Shown: positions 26,435 to 36,642 of the stretch, piece after piece
How positions within the stretch are numbered: position 1 is the stretch's first letter
Layout of the letters: the number at the start of each line of letters is the position of its first letter
Source: Cryobacterium shii
GTDB lineage: Bacteria > Actinomycetota > Actinomycetes > Actinomycetales > Microbacteriaceae
Reading direction: 5' to 3'
DNA length: 64,000 bases
NCBI RefSeq assembly: GCF_004402595.1
Contig: NZ_SOFY01000014.1
Location: 1 to 64,000, forward strand
Made by a program: the position numbers and the translations under genes
The notes under the pieces: generated by a model
Seen by the model: only the letters and a program-made list of their open reading frames with translations
The model's database searches: none
Told to the model about the DNA's origin: nothing

Positions 26435-27220
26435 GTGCAGAAGCGGGACATTCCAATAGCGCGCGGCATCCTCTACGGGGTGTACCAGCGCCGACTCCGA
26501 CGCGGACTGACCCCGGAGGTGCTGCCCGATCACGTGGCCATGATCATCGACGGCAACCGTCGGTGGGCCAAGCAACTCGGCTTCGATTCCGCCGCCCACG
26601 GGCACCGGGCCGGCGCCGCCAAGATGCGCGAGTTCCTCAAATGGTGTGACGACCTCGGGATCTCCGTGGTCACGCTCTACCTGTTGTCCTCCGACAACCT
26701 CACCAACCGGCCGAGCGAGGAGCTCACCGAGCTGACGAAGATCATCGCCAAGCTCGCGGAGGAGCTCTCCCGCTACCGGGACTGGCGGGTGCAGCAGGTC
26801 GGGTCCAAGGCCGGCCTGCCGGAACCGCTGATCGCGGCCCTGGACGCCGCGGAGGCGCGGACGGCACGCAAGAAGGGCCTGCACATCAACCTCGCCGTCG
26901 GCTACGGCGGGCGCACCGAAATCACCGACGCCATGCGCAGCATTGTGGGCGCCCACCACGCGAGCGGCGGGTCGCTCGAGAACCTGGCGGAAACGCTCAC
27001 CCCCGAATTGATCGGCCAGCACCTCTACACGGGCGGCCAGCCCGACCCCGACCTGGTGATCCGCACCTCGGGCGAGCAGCGGATCAGCGACTTCATGCTG
27101 TGGCAGAGCGCCCACAGCGAGTTCTACTTCGTGGAAGCCCTCGGCCCGGACCTCCGGCAGGTCGACTTCCTGCGTGCCCTGCGTGACTTCGCCAAACGCC
27201 AGCGCCGGTTCGGCGGGTAG
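26435..27220 (+). CDS. Short-chain cis-prenyl (isoprenyl) diphosphate synthase
   Basis: This 261-residue enzyme of the UppS family condenses isopentenyl diphosphate onto allylic diphosphates. It has the catalytic Asp39 in MIIDGNRRWAK, the DDLGISVVTLYLLSSDN stretch and the C-terminal DLVIRTSGEQRISDFMLWQSAHSEFYF motif. The basic N-terminal extension and gene position match the actinobacterial Z-farnesyl diphosphate synthase type (Rv1086-like) that feeds decaprenyl phosphate synthesis. Which chain length it makes is inference. The start is GTG 26435, close behind a TAGCGT -10-like box. Confidence 0.92.
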   Translation: MQKRDIPIARGILYGVYQRRLRRGLTPEVLPDHVAMIIDGNRRWAKQLGFDSAAHGHRAGAAKMREFLKWCDDLGISVVTLYLLSSDNLTNRPSEELTELTKIIAKLAEELSRYRDWRVQQVGSKAGLPEPLIAALDAAEARTARKKGLHINLAVGYGGRTEITDAMRSIVGAHHASGGSLENLAETLTPELIGQHLYTGGQPDPDLVIRTSGEQRISDFMLWQSAHSEFYFVEALGPDLRQVDFLRALRDFAKRQRRFGG

Positions 27221-27228
27221 GAGACCCC

Positions 27229-28350
27229 ATGAGCTCCATCGAACGGTTCACGGCGGGGTTCCTCGAGGAGCCCGGGTACCTGGACTATGCCAGGGTGGGG
27301 CCGCTGTCCGCCGGCGTGGTGAGCGAGACGCTCGGCCAGACGGATGTCCTCTCCCGCGCCCGATACGGCAGCCTGGACCACTTCCGGACCCAGGATGAAC
27401 GGTTGCGTGCCGCGGTCGCCGCGGCCACCGGCTTCCGCGCCGACCAGGTCGTCTCCGAGCCCAACACCACCACCGGGATCATGCAGGCCATGTTCGGCCT
27501 GACCGGGGGAGTGCTGCTCTCGCCCGGGGATTTCCCCACGGTCCCCTTCGCCGCCGCGCGTGCGGCCGAGGCGCTGCGGGTGGTGACCCCGCTCTGGCTG
27601 GAGACCGAGCACGGCCGGGTGACCCCCGGGGAGATCAGGGAACAACTCACCCCGGCCACCGCCGCGGTGGCGGTCTGCCTGGTCGACTCCCGCACCGGGT
27701 ACCGCGTCGACCTGGACGGCATCCGTCAGGTCATCGGCGACCGCCTGCTCATCGTCGACGCCATTCAGGGGTTCGGAATCACGGATGTCCCGTACGAGGT
27801 CGCGGATGTCGTCGCCTCGGGCGGACAGAAATGGGCCAGGGCCGGCTGGGGCACCGGGTTCCTGGCCCTCAGCGACCGCGCGATCGAACGGCTGATCCCG
27901 GTGTTCTCCGGTTTCGCCGGCACCGACACGGCCGAGCCGTGGGACGAGATCCTGCCCCCGAGCCGCGGCGCGAACGCCTTCCGGGTCAGCAACCCCGACC
28001 CGATCGCGCAGGCGCGGTTCGCGACCGCCCTCGAAGAGGTGGCGGAGGTGGGCATCCGTTCGATTGAAGCGGCGGTCGCCGTGAACGTGTCCACACTCAT
28101 CGACCTCGCCGACGAATTCGCCGTGCCCGTGGCGTCCTCCCGGGACGAACGCGAACGTGCGGGGATCGTGGTGCTGGAACCGCCCGCGAGCCAGTTCACC
28201 CTGCTCAGCGCCGCCCTGCACAACCACGGGGTCACCGCGACCGCCCGCCAGGGCACCGTGCGGCTCAGCGTCCACGCGGCCCTGAGCGTCGACACGGTAG
28301 ATATGCTGCGCGGGGCACTGACCTCGTATGCCACCGCGGTGACCTACTGA
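27229..28350 (+). CDS. Class V aminotransferase-like PLP enzyme
   Basis: The 373-residue fold-type I PLP enzyme has the cofactor lysine in ASGGQKWARAGWGTGFL (about residue 202), an aspartate in VDAIQGFGI that holds the pyridine nitrogen, and SRTGYRVD upstream. The class includes kynureninase-, isopenicillin epimerase- and cysteine desulfurase-like members; no feature fixes the substrate. It follows the prenyl synthase gene by eight bases, with GGAGA before the ATG, so it is probably co-transcribed. Confidence 0.88.
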   Translation: MSSIERFTAGFLEEPGYLDYARVGPLSAGVVSETLGQTDVLSRARYGSLDHFRTQDERLRAAVAAATGFRADQVVSEPNTTTGIMQAMFGLTGGVLLSPGDFPTVPFAAARAAEALRVVTPLWLETEHGRVTPGEIREQLTPATAAVAVCLVDSRTGYRVDLDGIRQVIGDRLLIVDAIQGFGITDVPYEVADVVASGGQKWARAGWGTGFLALSDRAIERLIPVFSGFAGTDTAEPWDEILPPSRGANAFRVSNPDPIAQARFATALEEVAEVGIRSIEAAVAVNVSTLIDLADEFAVPVASSRDERERAGIVVLEPPASQFTLLSAALHNHGVTATARQGTVRLSVHAALSVDTVDMLRGALTSYATAVTY

Positions 28351-28565
28351 CCGCTGACGTGCTGACGGATGACCTGCTGACTGCGGGCGGGTTAACGTAC
28401 GGTCTCAATGGGCGTGTCGCTCTTCCCTTGCCGGGCCGCGCTCACTAACGTCATCCTCATCAGGCATACTGCCTGGTCGAGACGGCCACATAAGTACGGC
28501 TCGATAACCCTGTGGCCTCTCGCCGACACAATCTGCGCCCCCGGGGGCGCGGGGTGGGAGTGATT

Positions 28566-29918
28566 GTGACCGCTAATCAGGTTGACAATGCGGGTTCGAA
28601 CCGGGCGGCCTCGGCTGAGGCCGAACAGGCGCAGTGCACGTATGTGCTGGACACCTCGGTTCTGCTCTCGGATCCCAAGGCGATCTTCCGTTTCGCCGAG
28701 CACTCCGTCGTGCTCCCCGTGGTGGTCATCGCGGAACTCGAGGCCAAGCGCAACGACCCGGAGATCGGGTACTTCGCCCGCCAGGCGCTGCGGCTGCTCG
28801 ACGAGCTCCGGATCAAGCACGAACGGCTCGACTTCCCGATCCCGGTCGGTGAGGGCGGCAGCCTCCGGGTGGAGCTGAACCACTCCAACATGTCGGTGCT
28901 GCCCTCCGGGCTGCAACTGGGCGACAACGACTCCCGCATCCTCGCGGTGGCCCTGAACCTCGCCAATGACGGGCTGAACGTGACCGTGGTCTCCAAGGAC
29001 CTTCCCCTGCGGGTGAAGGCCGCCTCGATCGGCCTGATGGCGGACGAGTACCGCCACGAGCTGGCCGTGGACTCGGGCTGGACCGGGATGGATGAGATCA
29101 CGCTCGGCTCCAACCAGATCAACGAACTCTACGAGAACGAGGTCATGCACACCCGCCTCGTGCAGGACATGCCGATCAACACCGGGCTCGTCATCCACTC
29201 CGACCGGGGCTCGGCCCTCGGCCGGGTCACCGGCAGCGGCCAGATGAAGCTCGTCCGCGGCGACCGCGACGTCTTCGGGCTCAAGGGCCGGTCGGCGGAG
29301 CAGCGGCTCGCCATCGATCTGCTCCTCGACCCGGAGATCGGGATCCTGTCGCTGGGAGGTCGAGCCGGGACGGGGAAGTCGGCGCTCGCCCTCTGCGCCG
29401 GGCTCGAAGCGGTGCTGGAGCGCCAGCAGCACCGCAAGATCATGGTCTTCCGCCCCCTCTACGCGGTGGGCGGCCAGGAGCTGGGCTACCTGCCGGGCGA
29501 CGCGAACGAGAAGATGAGCCCGTGGGCGCAGGCGGTCTTCGACACGCTCGGGGCGATCGTCTCGGAGAACGTGCTGGAGGAGGTCATCGACCGTGGCATC
29601 CTCGAGGTGTTGCCGCTCACCCACATCCGTGGCCGGTCGCTGCACGACGCCTTCGTCATCGTCGACGAGGCGCAGTCCCTCGAACGCAATGTGCTGCTGA
29701 CCGTGCTGAGCCGGATCGGCACGAACTCCCGGGTGGTGCTGACCCATGACGTGGCGCAGCGGGACAACCTGCGGGTCGGCCGGTTCGACGGGGTGGCTTC
29801 CGTGATCGAGACGCTCAAGGGGCATCCGCTCTTCGCCCACATGACCCTGACCCGCTCCGAGCGGAGCGCGATCGCGGCCCTGGTCACCGAGATGCTCGAG
29901 GGCAACGAGATCGCCTAG
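28566..29918 (+). CDS. phoH2: PIN domain-PhoH ATPase fusion (PhoH2)
   Basis: The protein of about 450 residues has an N-terminal PIN ribonuclease domain (first acidic residue in YVLDTSVLL) with the remaining acidic cluster near [14 protein letters not shown] linker OB-like region is followed by a PhoH P-loop ATPase with Walker A GRAGTGKS and Walker [11 protein letters not shown]. PhoH2 proteins unwind and cleave RNA and behave like a VapC-type toxin fused to a helicase. I took GTG 28566, five bases after GGGAG; GTG 28560 is also possible. A family 1 palindrome lies eight bases after the stop. Confidence 0.92.
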   Translation: MTANQVDNAGSNRAASAEAEQAQCTYVLDTSVLLSDPKAIFRFAEHSVVLPVVVIAELEAKRNDPEIGYFARQALRLLDELRIKHERLDFPIPVGEGGSLRVELNHSNMSVLPSGLQLGDNDSRILAVALNLANDGLNVTVVSKDLPLRVKAASIGLMADEYRHELAVDSGWTGMDEITLGSNQINELYENEVMHTRLVQDMPINTGLVIHSDRGSALGRVTGSGQMKLVRGDRDVFGLKGRSAEQRLAIDLLLDPEIGILSLGGRAGTGKSALALCAGLEAVLERQQHRKIMVFRPLYAVGGQELGYLPGDANEKMSPWAQAVFDTLGAIVSENVLEEVIDRGILEVLPLTHIRGRSLHDAFVIVDEAQSLERNVLLTVLSRIGTNSRVVLTHDVAQRDNLRVGRFDGVASVIETLKGHPLFAHMTLTRSERSAIAALVTEMLEGNEIA

Positions 29919-29926
29919 CCCCAACG

Positions 29927-30003
29927 AATTCGACGGAGATTTTGCCCCAAAACCCGTTTTCGGACCGAAAACAGACTTCTGGGAGCAAAATCTCCGTCGA
30001 ATT
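29927..30003. repeat. Palindrome family 1, full copy
   Basis: The 19-bp arm AATTCGACGGAGATTTTGC (29927-29945) is exactly inverted at 29985-30003. The centre carries a second small inversion (CCGTTTTCGG and CCGAAAAC). It sits between convergent phoH2 and fumC and could also act as a terminator. Confidence 0.88.
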
Positions 30004-30046
30004 GGTGACTGCGCGAGCGGCGGAGGTGCCGGGCGCTCGGGGCGGG

Positions 30047-31462
30047 CTACCGGGCCTGGGGCGGACGGGTCATGCTGAGCACGTCGAGCGCCGTGTCGAG
30101 CTGCTCGAGGGTGACCTCGCCGCGCTCGACGAAACCGAGGGCGATCACGGACTCGCGCACGGTCAGCCCCTCGGCCACGGCGTGCTTGGCGACCTTGGCG
30201 GCGGCCTCGTAGCCGATCACCCGGTTCAGTGGGGTGACGATCGCGGGGGACGACTCGGCCAGCGCGCGGGCGCGCTCCACGTTCGCGGTCAGGCCGTCGA
30301 CGGTCTTGTCCGCCAGCGCGCGGGTCGCGTTCGAGAGCAGCCGGATCGACTCGAGCAGTGCGGTGCCCATCACCGGGATGGCGACGTTCAGCTCGAACGA
30401 CCCGGACGCGCCGGACCAGGCGATGGTGGCGTCGTTGCCGATGACCCGCGAGCAGACCATCAGCACGGCCTCGGGGATGACCGGGTTGACCTTGCCGGGC
30501 ATGATCGAGGAACCGGGCTGCAGGTCGGGGATGTTCAACTCGGCGAAGCCGGTGTTTGGGCCCGAGCCCATCCAGCGCAGGTCGTTGCAGATCTTGGTCA
30601 GGCTGACCGCGATGGTGCGCAGGGCGCCGGATGCGTCGACGAGGCCGTCACGGTTGGCCTGCGCCTCGAAGTGGTCGCGTGCTTCCGTGACCGGCAGCTC
30701 CGTCTCCTCGACCAGAAGCTCGATCACGAGCTGCGGGAACCCGGCCGGCGTGTTGATGCCGGTGCCGACGGCGGTGCCGCCGAGGGGGACCTCCGCGACG
30801 CGGGGGAGGGCGGAGCGCACGCGCTCGATGCCGAGGCGCATCTGGCGCGCGTAGCCGCCGAACTCCTGGCCGAGGGTGACCGGGGTGGCGTCCATCAGGT
30901 GGGTGCGGCCGGCCTTAACGGCGCCGACCCACAGCTCGGCCTTGGCCTCGAGTGACACGGCCAGGTGGTCGAGGGCGGGAATCAGCTCGTCGATGAGCGC
31001 GCTAGTGACCGCCAGGTGCACGGATGTCGGGAAGACGTCGTTCGAGGACTGGGACGCGTTCACGTGGTCGTTCGGGTGCACCGGGCGGCCGAGGCTCCGG
31101 GTCGCGAGGGTCGCGAGGACCTCGTTCATGTTCATGTTCGAGGAGGTGCCGCTGCCGGTCTGGTAGACGTCGATCGGGAATTCGGAGTCGTAGCGGCCGG
31201 TGATGACCTCGTCGGCCGCCGCGGCGATCGCGTTGGCGATGTCGCCGTCGAGCACGCCGAGCTGCGCGTTGGCCAGGGCGGCGGACTTCTTGATCCGGGC
31301 CAGCGCGCCGATCTGGGCCGACTCCAGCACGGAGCCGGAGATCGGGAAATTCTCCACGGCGCGCTGCGTCTGGGCCCCGTAGAGGGCGGCGGCCGGAACC
31401 CGGACCGCGCCCATCGTGTCGTGTTCGATCCGGTAGTCGGCTTCAACGGTCTTGTCCACCAC
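30047..31462 (-). CDS. fumC: Class II fumarate hydratase
   Basis: The 471-residue enzyme interconverts fumarate and malate in the citric acid cycle. The superfamily signature [11 protein letters not shown] is at 317-327 with the mobile catalytic serine, and the other active-site stretches [14 protein letters not shown] (102-115) and [16 protein letters not shown] (185-200) are intact. The start is GTG 31462. Carbonic anhydrase and a DUF4245 gene lie upstream on the same strand. Confidence 0.96.
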   Translation of the reverse strand: MVDKTVEADYRIEHDTMGAVRVPAAALYGAQTQRAVENFPISGSVLESAQIGALARIKKSAALANAQLGVLDGDIANAIAAAADEVITGRYDSEFPIDVYQTGSGTSSNMNMNEVLATLATRSLGRPVHPNDHVNASQSSNDVFPTSVHLAVTSALIDELIPALDHLAVSLEAKAELWVGAVKAGRTHLMDATPVTLGQEFGGYARQMRLGIERVRSALPRVAEVPLGGTAVGTGINTPAGFPQLVIELLVEETELPVTEARDHFEAQANRDGLVDASGALRTIAVSLTKICNDLRWMGSGPNTGFAELNIPDLQPGSSIMPGKVNPVIPEAVLMVCSRVIGNDATIAWSGASGSFELNVAIPVMGTALLESIRLLSNATRALADKTVDGLTANVERARALAESSPAIVTPLNRVIGYEAAAKVAKHAVAEGLTVRESVIALGFVERGEVTLEQLDTALDVLSMTRPPQAR

Positions 31463-31572
31463 TGTGTGTATTACCTTTCGGTTGGGGAAACTGCAGTTCG
31501 TAAAATGTGAGCGACGCCGGCAGGCCGGCGGAACGCCACAATGCGCGCCGGAGCGCGGCTGGACACGTCGAC

Positions 31573-32214
31573 CTAGACCACGCCGACGACGATGTCGGGC
31601 ACGGCACGGCCTTCGAGCAGCCGGTAATTAGCCCCGACGATAGCCAATGTACCTTCTGCGACGGCGGCGCTGATCACCTCCGAGCGCTCCAGCAGTTCGG
31701 CAACGGTGTCGCGCAGGTGCTCGCGACCCACCGCGAGGGCGTCGACGTGATCCGGGTCGATCGGCGTCGCATCCGTCGCCCCGCTGACGCGGCGCACGGC
31801 GGGCACGATCTTCTCGATGATCTTCGTGATGTGCACGGGCAGGGCGACCGCGTCGGCGGACTGCGAATCGATCGCGGCCCGCACGGCGCCGCAGCCGTCG
31901 TGTCCGAGCACGAGGATCAGCGGCACCTCCAGCACGGCGACGGCGTATTCGAGCGAGCCGAGCACGGAGTCGGAGATGACCTGGCCGGCGTTCCGCACGA
32001 CGAACAGGTCGCCCAGACCCTTGTCGAAGATGATCTCGGCGGCCAGTCTCGAGTCGCTGCACCCGAACAGGGCCGCATCGGGGGTCTGCACGAAGGCGAG
32101 TTCGGCACGGCGGTCGACGTCCTGGCGCGGATGCCGCGGCTCGCCCCCCACAAAGCGGTCGTTGCCCCGCTGCAGGTCGCTCCAGACCTCGGCCGGAGTG
32201 GATTTGCCGGTCAT
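31573..32214 (-). CDS. Beta-class carbonic anhydrase
   Basis: The 213-residue zinc enzyme hydrates CO2. The zinc ligands are Cys52 (GCSDSR), His105 and Cys108 (GHDGCGAV); Asp54-Arg56 forms the catalytic dyad. GGAGG lies before the ATG at 32214, which overlaps the stop of the DUF4245 gene. A 110-bp gap to fumC leaves the question of co-transcription open. Confidence 0.95.
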   Translation of the reverse strand: MTGKSTPAEVWSDLQRGNDRFVGGEPRHPRQDVDRRAELAFVQTPDAALFGCSDSRLAAEIIFDKGLGDLFVVRNAGQVISDSVLGSLEYAVAVLEVPLILVLGHDGCGAVRAAIDSQSADAVALPVHITKIIEKIVPAVRRVSGATDATPIDPDHVDALAVGREHLRDTVAELLERSEVISAAVAEGTLAIVGANYRLLEGRAVPDIVVGVV

Positions 32215-32870
32215 TGTGTTCCTCCGGTGTTGGTGCTGATCTGCGCGGCGAGTACCTCGGCGAGGGCCGCGAATTCGTCTTCGCCGGCCGTGCCGACCAG
32301 AACGTAGGTGCTGCCCGCGGTGGTGGTCACGAGGGCGGAATCGAAGTTGCCGTGATCCTGCTCCGGCGCGGTGTTGCGGTAGACGTCCCAGGTGACCCCG
32401 TTGATGGTGACGGTGTCGACGACCGGCGCGTTGTCCAGCTTCTCGGCGAGCCAGCTCGGGTTCGCGTCGAGGCCCTGGGTGAGGCCGATGAACTCCTTGC
32501 CCGGGGTGAGCAGGCCGATGTACCAGGACGGGATCCTGTCGGTGCCGCCGAGGCGCCACTGGGCCGCATTCGCCTTCCAGCCGGTGGGCAGTTTCGGCAC
32601 GATCAGGGTCTGGTCGAGCCCGGTCTGAGCCTGGGCGGCGACCGTGGCGAAGTCGACGGGGCGGTCGATCGGAGCCTCGCTGCGCGGAACCAGCAGCACG
32701 AGCACGAGCACCGTGCCGAGTGTGGCCAGCAGCGACAGCACCAGGTTGTTCACGGTCTTGTGAGACCGGTACTTGCGCGAATTCTCGGCCAGCCTGCTCT
32801 TCGTCTCTTCCGGCGTCTCGGGGCGTCCGAGTTCAGCGACGACGCGGGGAGCGCGCCTGGCGGCGCTCAT
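32211..32870 (-). CDS. DUF4245 membrane-anchored protein
   Basis: The 219-residue protein has a polar N-terminus (1-40), one TM (about 43-64) and an extracytoplasmic domain of about 150 residues with the DUF4245 motifs [13 protein letters not shown] and [19 protein letters not shown]. Its ATG overlaps the stop of xseB, and its stop overlaps the carbonic anhydrase gene. In mycobacteria a homologue lies next to glpX. Its function is unknown. Confidence 0.88.
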   Translation of the reverse strand: MSAARRAPRVVAELGRPETPEETKSRLAENSRKYRSHKTVNNLVLSLLATLGTVLVLVLLVPRSEAPIDRPVDFATVAAQAQTGLDQTLIVPKLPTGWKANAAQWRLGGTDRIPSWYIGLLTPGKEFIGLTQGLDANPSWLAEKLDNAPVVDTVTINGVTWDVYRNTAPEQDHGNFDSALVTTTAGSTYVLVGTAGEDEFAALAEVLAAQISTNTGGTQ

Positions 32871-33100
32871 CCGGCGGTCGCGGCGGACGGGGCCTGGCCG
32901 GCCCGGGCGGCGTCCAGCCTGGCCTTCGCGCCGATCAGCCATTCCTCGCAGCGACGGGCGAGGGCCTCGCCGCGCTCCCAGAGCGCGAGGGATTCTTCGA
33001 GCGTCGATGAACCCTGCTCGAGGGCGTTCACCACGCGCACGAGTTCGTCCCTGGCCTGTTCGTAACTCAGGGCTGTGATGTCATCTGCTGCCGGGGTCAT
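32867..33100 (-). CDS. xseB: Exodeoxyribonuclease VII small subunit
   Basis: The 77-residue helical protein matches Xse[46 protein letters not shown]. It binds XseA to form the single-strand DNA nuclease. The start may be ATG 33100 (used here) or ATG 33109, which begins immediately after the xseA stop. It sits between xseA and the DUF4245 gene with overlapping ends. Confidence 0.93.
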   Translation of the reverse strand: MTPAADDITALSYEQARDELVRVVNALEQGSSTLEESLALWERGEALARRCEEWLIGAKARLDAARAGQAPSAATAG

Positions 33101-33110
33101 GGCTTCCATT

Positions 33111-34343
33111 CTAAGTCGAGGGGAGAGGGGCGGACGGGGCGGCGCCCGCGGTGGCGGGCAGGTTCCCCTCGGCGAGGGTGATCAGGAGCGCGGTGCCGGC
33201 GGGCGCCTGGCCGGGTGCGCGCACGATCCGCCCGTCCGCCAGCTGCACGATGGCATACCCGCGGTCAAGGGTGCCCTGGGGCGAGAGGGCGCGCAGCCGG
33301 GATCGCAGCTCGAGCACCGTGGTGCCTGCGCGCTCGACCGCCCGGCCGACCAGCTCGGTGCCGCGCGCGACGAAACGGGTGAGGTCCTCCGAGCGGGAAT
33401 CGATCAGCCACTCGGGGGTGCTGAGTACGGGGCGGGACCGGAGCTGCCCGATCCGGTCGACCTCATGAGCGAGGATGCCGGTGAGCCGGTTGCTGAGGCG
33501 GGCACGGGCCTGCTGTACCCGGTTCAGTTCGTCGGACACGTCGGGAACCACGCGCTTGGCGGCATCCGTGGGCGTCGAGGCACGCAGGTCGGCCACCTCG
33601 TCCAGCAGCGGCCGGTCGGCCTCGTGCCCGATCGCGCTGACCAGTGGGGTGACGCAGGCGGCCGCCGCGCGAACCAGTCTCTCGTCGCTGAAGCCGAGCA
33701 GGTTCTGGAAGTCGCCGCCGCCGCGGGCGACGATGATCACGTCGACCTCCGGGTCGGCGTCGAGCCTCTGGATGGCCGCTGTCACTTCGGCGACCATGCG
33801 GTCGCCCTGCACGGCCGCGTAGGCGAGGTGGAAGCTGACGGCCGGCCAGCGCAGCTGGGCGTTGCGGATGACGTCTTTCTCCGCGTCGGAGTCTTTGCCG
33901 GTGACCAGCCCGATGCAATGGGGGAGGAAGGGCAGCGGCTTCTTGCGGGCGGCGTCGAAGAGCCCCTCGCCGGCCAGCTGTTTGCGCAACCGCTCGAGCC
34001 GCTCCAGCATGTCGCCCAGGCCCACATGGCGCATCTCGAACACCTGCATGGTGAGGGTGCCGCCCTTGACCCAGAAGTTGGGTTTGACGAGGGCGATGAC
34101 ACGGTCGCCCTGCTTGAAGTCGCTGGTGAGCTTCGCGCGCACCGACGACCAGACCGTGAAGCTGACCGTGGCGTCCTCGGTGAGGTCTTTCAGCTTGCCG
34201 TAGACGTTGCCGCCGCTGGCGCCCCACTGGACGATCTCGCCCTCCACCCAGGCGGTGCCGAGCCGGTCGATGTAGCCGCGGATCTTGTTGGCCAGCAGCG
34301 CGACCGGCCACGGGGTCTCCAGGGTGGGCGGTGCATCCGTCAT
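33111..34343 (-). CDS. xseA: Exodeoxyribonuclease VII large subunit
   Basis: The 410-residue protein has an N-terminal OB fold (about 30-110, [10 protein letters not shown]), a central catalytic domain with [36 protein letters not shown] and [16 protein letters not shown], a long coiled-coil region (about 290-350) and a C-terminal RGYAIV domain. GGGAGG precedes the ATG at 34343. It forms an operon with xseB and diverges from ispH across only 51 bp. Confidence 0.95.
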   Translation of the reverse strand: MTDAPPTLETPWPVALLANKIRGYIDRLGTAWVEGEIVQWGASGGNVYGKLKDLTEDATVSFTVWSSVRAKLTSDFKQGDRVIALVKPNFWVKGGTLTMQVFEMRHVGLGDMLERLERLRKQLAGEGLFDAARKKPLPFLPHCIGLVTGKDSDAEKDVIRNAQLRWPAVSFHLAYAAVQGDRMVAEVTAAIQRLDADPEVDVIIVARGGGDFQNLLGFSDERLVRAAAACVTPLVSAIGHEADRPLLDEVADLRASTPTDAAKRVVPDVSDELNRVQQARARLSNRLTGILAHEVDRIGQLRSRPVLSTPEWLIDSRSEDLTRFVARGTELVGRAVERAGTTVLELRSRLRALSPQGTLDRGYAIVQLADGRIVRAPGQAPAGTALLITLAEGNLPATAGAAPSAPLPST

Positions 34344-34394
34344 CAATCGTTCCTCCCACGGACTGTGCAGTCGGGCACCCATAGACTGGATGGC

Positions 34395-35474
34395 GTGACT
34401 ATCAGTACGGATTCGCCTGTGATCGGCCTCGGCATGCCCCGGATTCCCCGGGCACGCAACAGGCTCAACGATACCCCGGTGCACGGACACAAGCGGGTGC
34501 TGCTGGCCGCCCCCCGCGGTTACTGCGCCGGCGTGGACCGTGCCGTGATCGCCGTCGAGAAGGCGCTCGAGCTGTACGGGGCCCCGGTCTACGTGCGCAA
34601 GCAGATCGTGCACAACGTGCACGTGGTCTCCGAGCTGGAGAAGAAGGGCGCCATCTTCGTCGAGGAAGTCGACGAGGTGCCCGCCGGCTCCCATATCGTT
34701 TTCAGCGCCCACGGCGTCTCGCCGGCCGTGGTGAACGCCGCGGCCGACCGTGGACTCCTCGCCATCGACGCCACCTGCCCGCTGGTCACCAAGGTGCACC
34801 GCGAGGCCGTGCGGTTCGCCCGCGACGACTTCCAGATCCTCCTGATCGGCCATGCAGGCCACGAAGAGGTCGAGGGCACCGCCGGCGAGGCGCCGGAGCA
34901 CACCACGCTCGTGGGCAGCCCCGACGAGGCCGACACCATCGAGGTGCGCGACCCGGACAGGGTCGTCTGGCTGTCCCAGACCACCCTGAGCGTGGACGAG
35001 ACCATGGAGACCGTTCGACGCCTGCGCGCCCGGTTCCCTAATCTGCAGGACCCGCCCAGCGACGACATCTGCTACGCCACCCAGAACCGCCAGGTAGCGA
35101 TCAAGAAGGTAGCCCGCGACTCCGACCTCGTCATCGTCGTCGGTTCCGCGAACTCGTCCAACTCGGTGCGTCTGGTGGAGGTGGCGCTCGAGTACGGCGC
35201 CCAGGCCGCCTACCGGATCGACTACGCCAGCGAGATCAAGCAGGAGTGGCTCGACGGCGTCGTCACCGTCGGGGTGACGAGCGGGGCATCCGTTCCGGAC
35301 GAGCTCGTGCACGAGGTGCTCGCCGACCTCGCCGAAGCCGGCTACGGCGACGTCGAGGAGGTCAAGACGGCCGAGGAGGACCTCCTGTTCTCCCTGCCCA
35401 AGGAACTCCGCAAGGACCTGGCCGGCAACGCGGATGCGCGCGCGCTCGGCGGGCGGGTCAGCCGGCCCGAATAG
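34395..35474 (+). CDS. ispH: 4-hydroxy-3-methylbut-2-enyl diphosphate reductase
   Basis: The 359-residue enzyme performs the last step of the MEP isoprenoid pathway, making isopentenyl and dimethylallyl diphosphate. The iron-sulfur cysteines are Cys44 ([10 protein letters not shown]), Cys128 ([11 protein letters not shown]) and Cys226 ([11 protein letters not shown]); His76 and the TQNRQ and SANSSNS motifs are present. The GTG at 34395 follows a TAGACT -10-like box by seven bases, so the mRNA may be leaderless. The product supplies the UppS-like enzyme in this window. Confidence 0.96.
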   Translation: MTISTDSPVIGLGMPRIPRARNRLNDTPVHGHKRVLLAAPRGYCAGVDRAVIAVEKALELYGAPVYVRKQIVHNVHVVSELEKKGAIFVEEVDEVPAGSHIVFSAHGVSPAVVNAAADRGLLAIDATCPLVTKVHREAVRFARDDFQILLIGHAGHEEVEGTAGEAPEHTTLVGSPDEADTIEVRDPDRVVWLSQTTLSVDETMETVRRLRARFPNLQDPPSDDICYATQNRQVAIKKVARDSDLVIVVGSANSSNSVRLVEVALEYGAQAAYRIDYASEIKQEWLDGVVTVGVTSGASVPDELVHEVLADLAEAGYGDVEEVKTAEEDLLFSLPKELRKDLAGNADARALGGRVSRPE

Positions 35475-35492
35475 GCAGCCTGACGGGGCCCC

Positions 35493-35919
35493 TCAGCCGG
35501 TCTGGAACTCCAGCTCCTGAAAGAGGGTCACGGTCAGGTCGGCCGGCCCCTGCAGGCGAGAGTTGAGTGACTGCCACGGGGTGACCCGCGGCGAGGCGAT
35601 CAACGCGGCGCCGGCATCCGTGAGCTGCCGGGTCTTGCCGGCCGCGTCGGAGACCTCGAAGGCCACACGGATGTGCCCGCTCGGGTTGCCGTCGGTCTCG
35701 AGATCGTCGACCATCCGCCGCTGGGCTGGATTGTGCAGCTCCGGGGTCGCCCGGCCGGCGTCGAGGACCATGCCGCGGGCCCCTCTCGTCCTCGAAGGAC
35801 TCCGCCTCGGTGAGGCCGAGAGCGTCACGGTAGAAGCGCACGGCGGCGTCGTAGTCTGCCGCCTCGACGACCAGGCGCAGTTGGAGGACGGGCGGTATCG
35901 GTACGGTCTCATCGTTCAT
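35493..35919 (-). pseudogene. VOC/glyoxalase-like gene, frameshifted
   Basis: The N-terminus (MNDETVPIPPVLQLRLVVEA, RFYRDALGLTEAE) lies in one frame and the C-terminus (RGMVLDAGRATPELHNP to LFQELEFQTG) in another. The switch maps to a run of four C at 35780-35783; three would restore a single protein of about 140 residues. A homopolymer sequencing error is likely, but a real frameshift cannot be excluded. The fold is a vicinal-oxygen-chelate half; no metal or substrate is assignable. Confidence 0.75.
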
Positions 35920-36048
35920 GCGTTCAGGCTAGGAACGGTGGCCGGTGCGCGCAAGGAGGCGTCGACCGTCACATCCACGGTGACCGTGTCATGCACACGA
36001 TTCGTGCGGCTGAACGTCTGGGCGGCCGAACCGCTCAGCGGCTGAGCG

Positions 36049-36636
36049 TTACGGCTTCAGGTTGAGCAGGGTCGGGTCGGTGGTCAGAGCCACGCTCACG
36101 ATGACGATGAGCACGGTGAAGGACACGACCCCGCCGATCAGGGGCAGGTAGAAGGCCCGCTTGCCGCGCACCGTCATCAGGATCGAGCCGACGGCGGTGG
36201 CGAGCCAGATCAGGGCTTCGGCGATGCTCCCGGCCACGATCAGGCCCGGGATGGCGTCGTCCGGTGTGTATGTGCCCAGGTCTCGCTGCTCGTAGAGGAT
36301 CTTGAACGCGTCGGGGAGCCCGCTCAGGGCACCGATGAAGAAGATCGTCGCCAGGAGCCCGAAGACGAGCAGGCTCAGGGTCACGGGGCGGTCCCAGGCC
36401 GGCGTCTTGCCGCCGCGGAAGGGCCCGGCGGGTTTTTCCGGGGAACCCGGGCCGGCAGCCGGGGCGGCAGCCGGGGCGGCAGCCGGTGCGACTGCCGATG
36501 CGGGGAGCGTGCGCTCATCCGGGGCGGGAGTCCAACTCCAGCCTTCGGGCGCAAGCTCGCCGTACCGGGGACGTGGCCGGGAATCCTCCGGAGGGGTTCC
36601 CGAAGGAGTCGACAGGGGATTCTCGGCCATCGTCAT
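36049..36636 (-). CDS. DUF6264-like membrane protein
   Basis: The protein has 195 residues. The first 80 are Pro/Ala-rich with RYGELAPEGWSWTP, the short motif seen in small actinobacterial membrane proteins; four TMs follow (about 83-103, 128-150, 158-170, 172-190). It begins six bases after the fbaA stop and is probably in its operon. The function is unknown. The DUF6264 label is from memory of the family layout. Confidence 0.75.
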   Translation of the reverse strand: MTMAENPLSTPSGTPPEDSRPRPRYGELAPEGWSWTPAPDERTLPASAVAPAAAPAAAPAAGPGSPEKPAGPFRGGKTPAWDRPVTLSLLVFGLLATIFFIGALSGLPDAFKILYEQRDLGTYTPDDAIPGLIVAGSIAEALIWLATAVGSILMTVRGKRAFYLPLIGGVVSFTVLIVIVSVALTTDPTLLNLKP

Positions 36637-36642
36637 TCGGTG

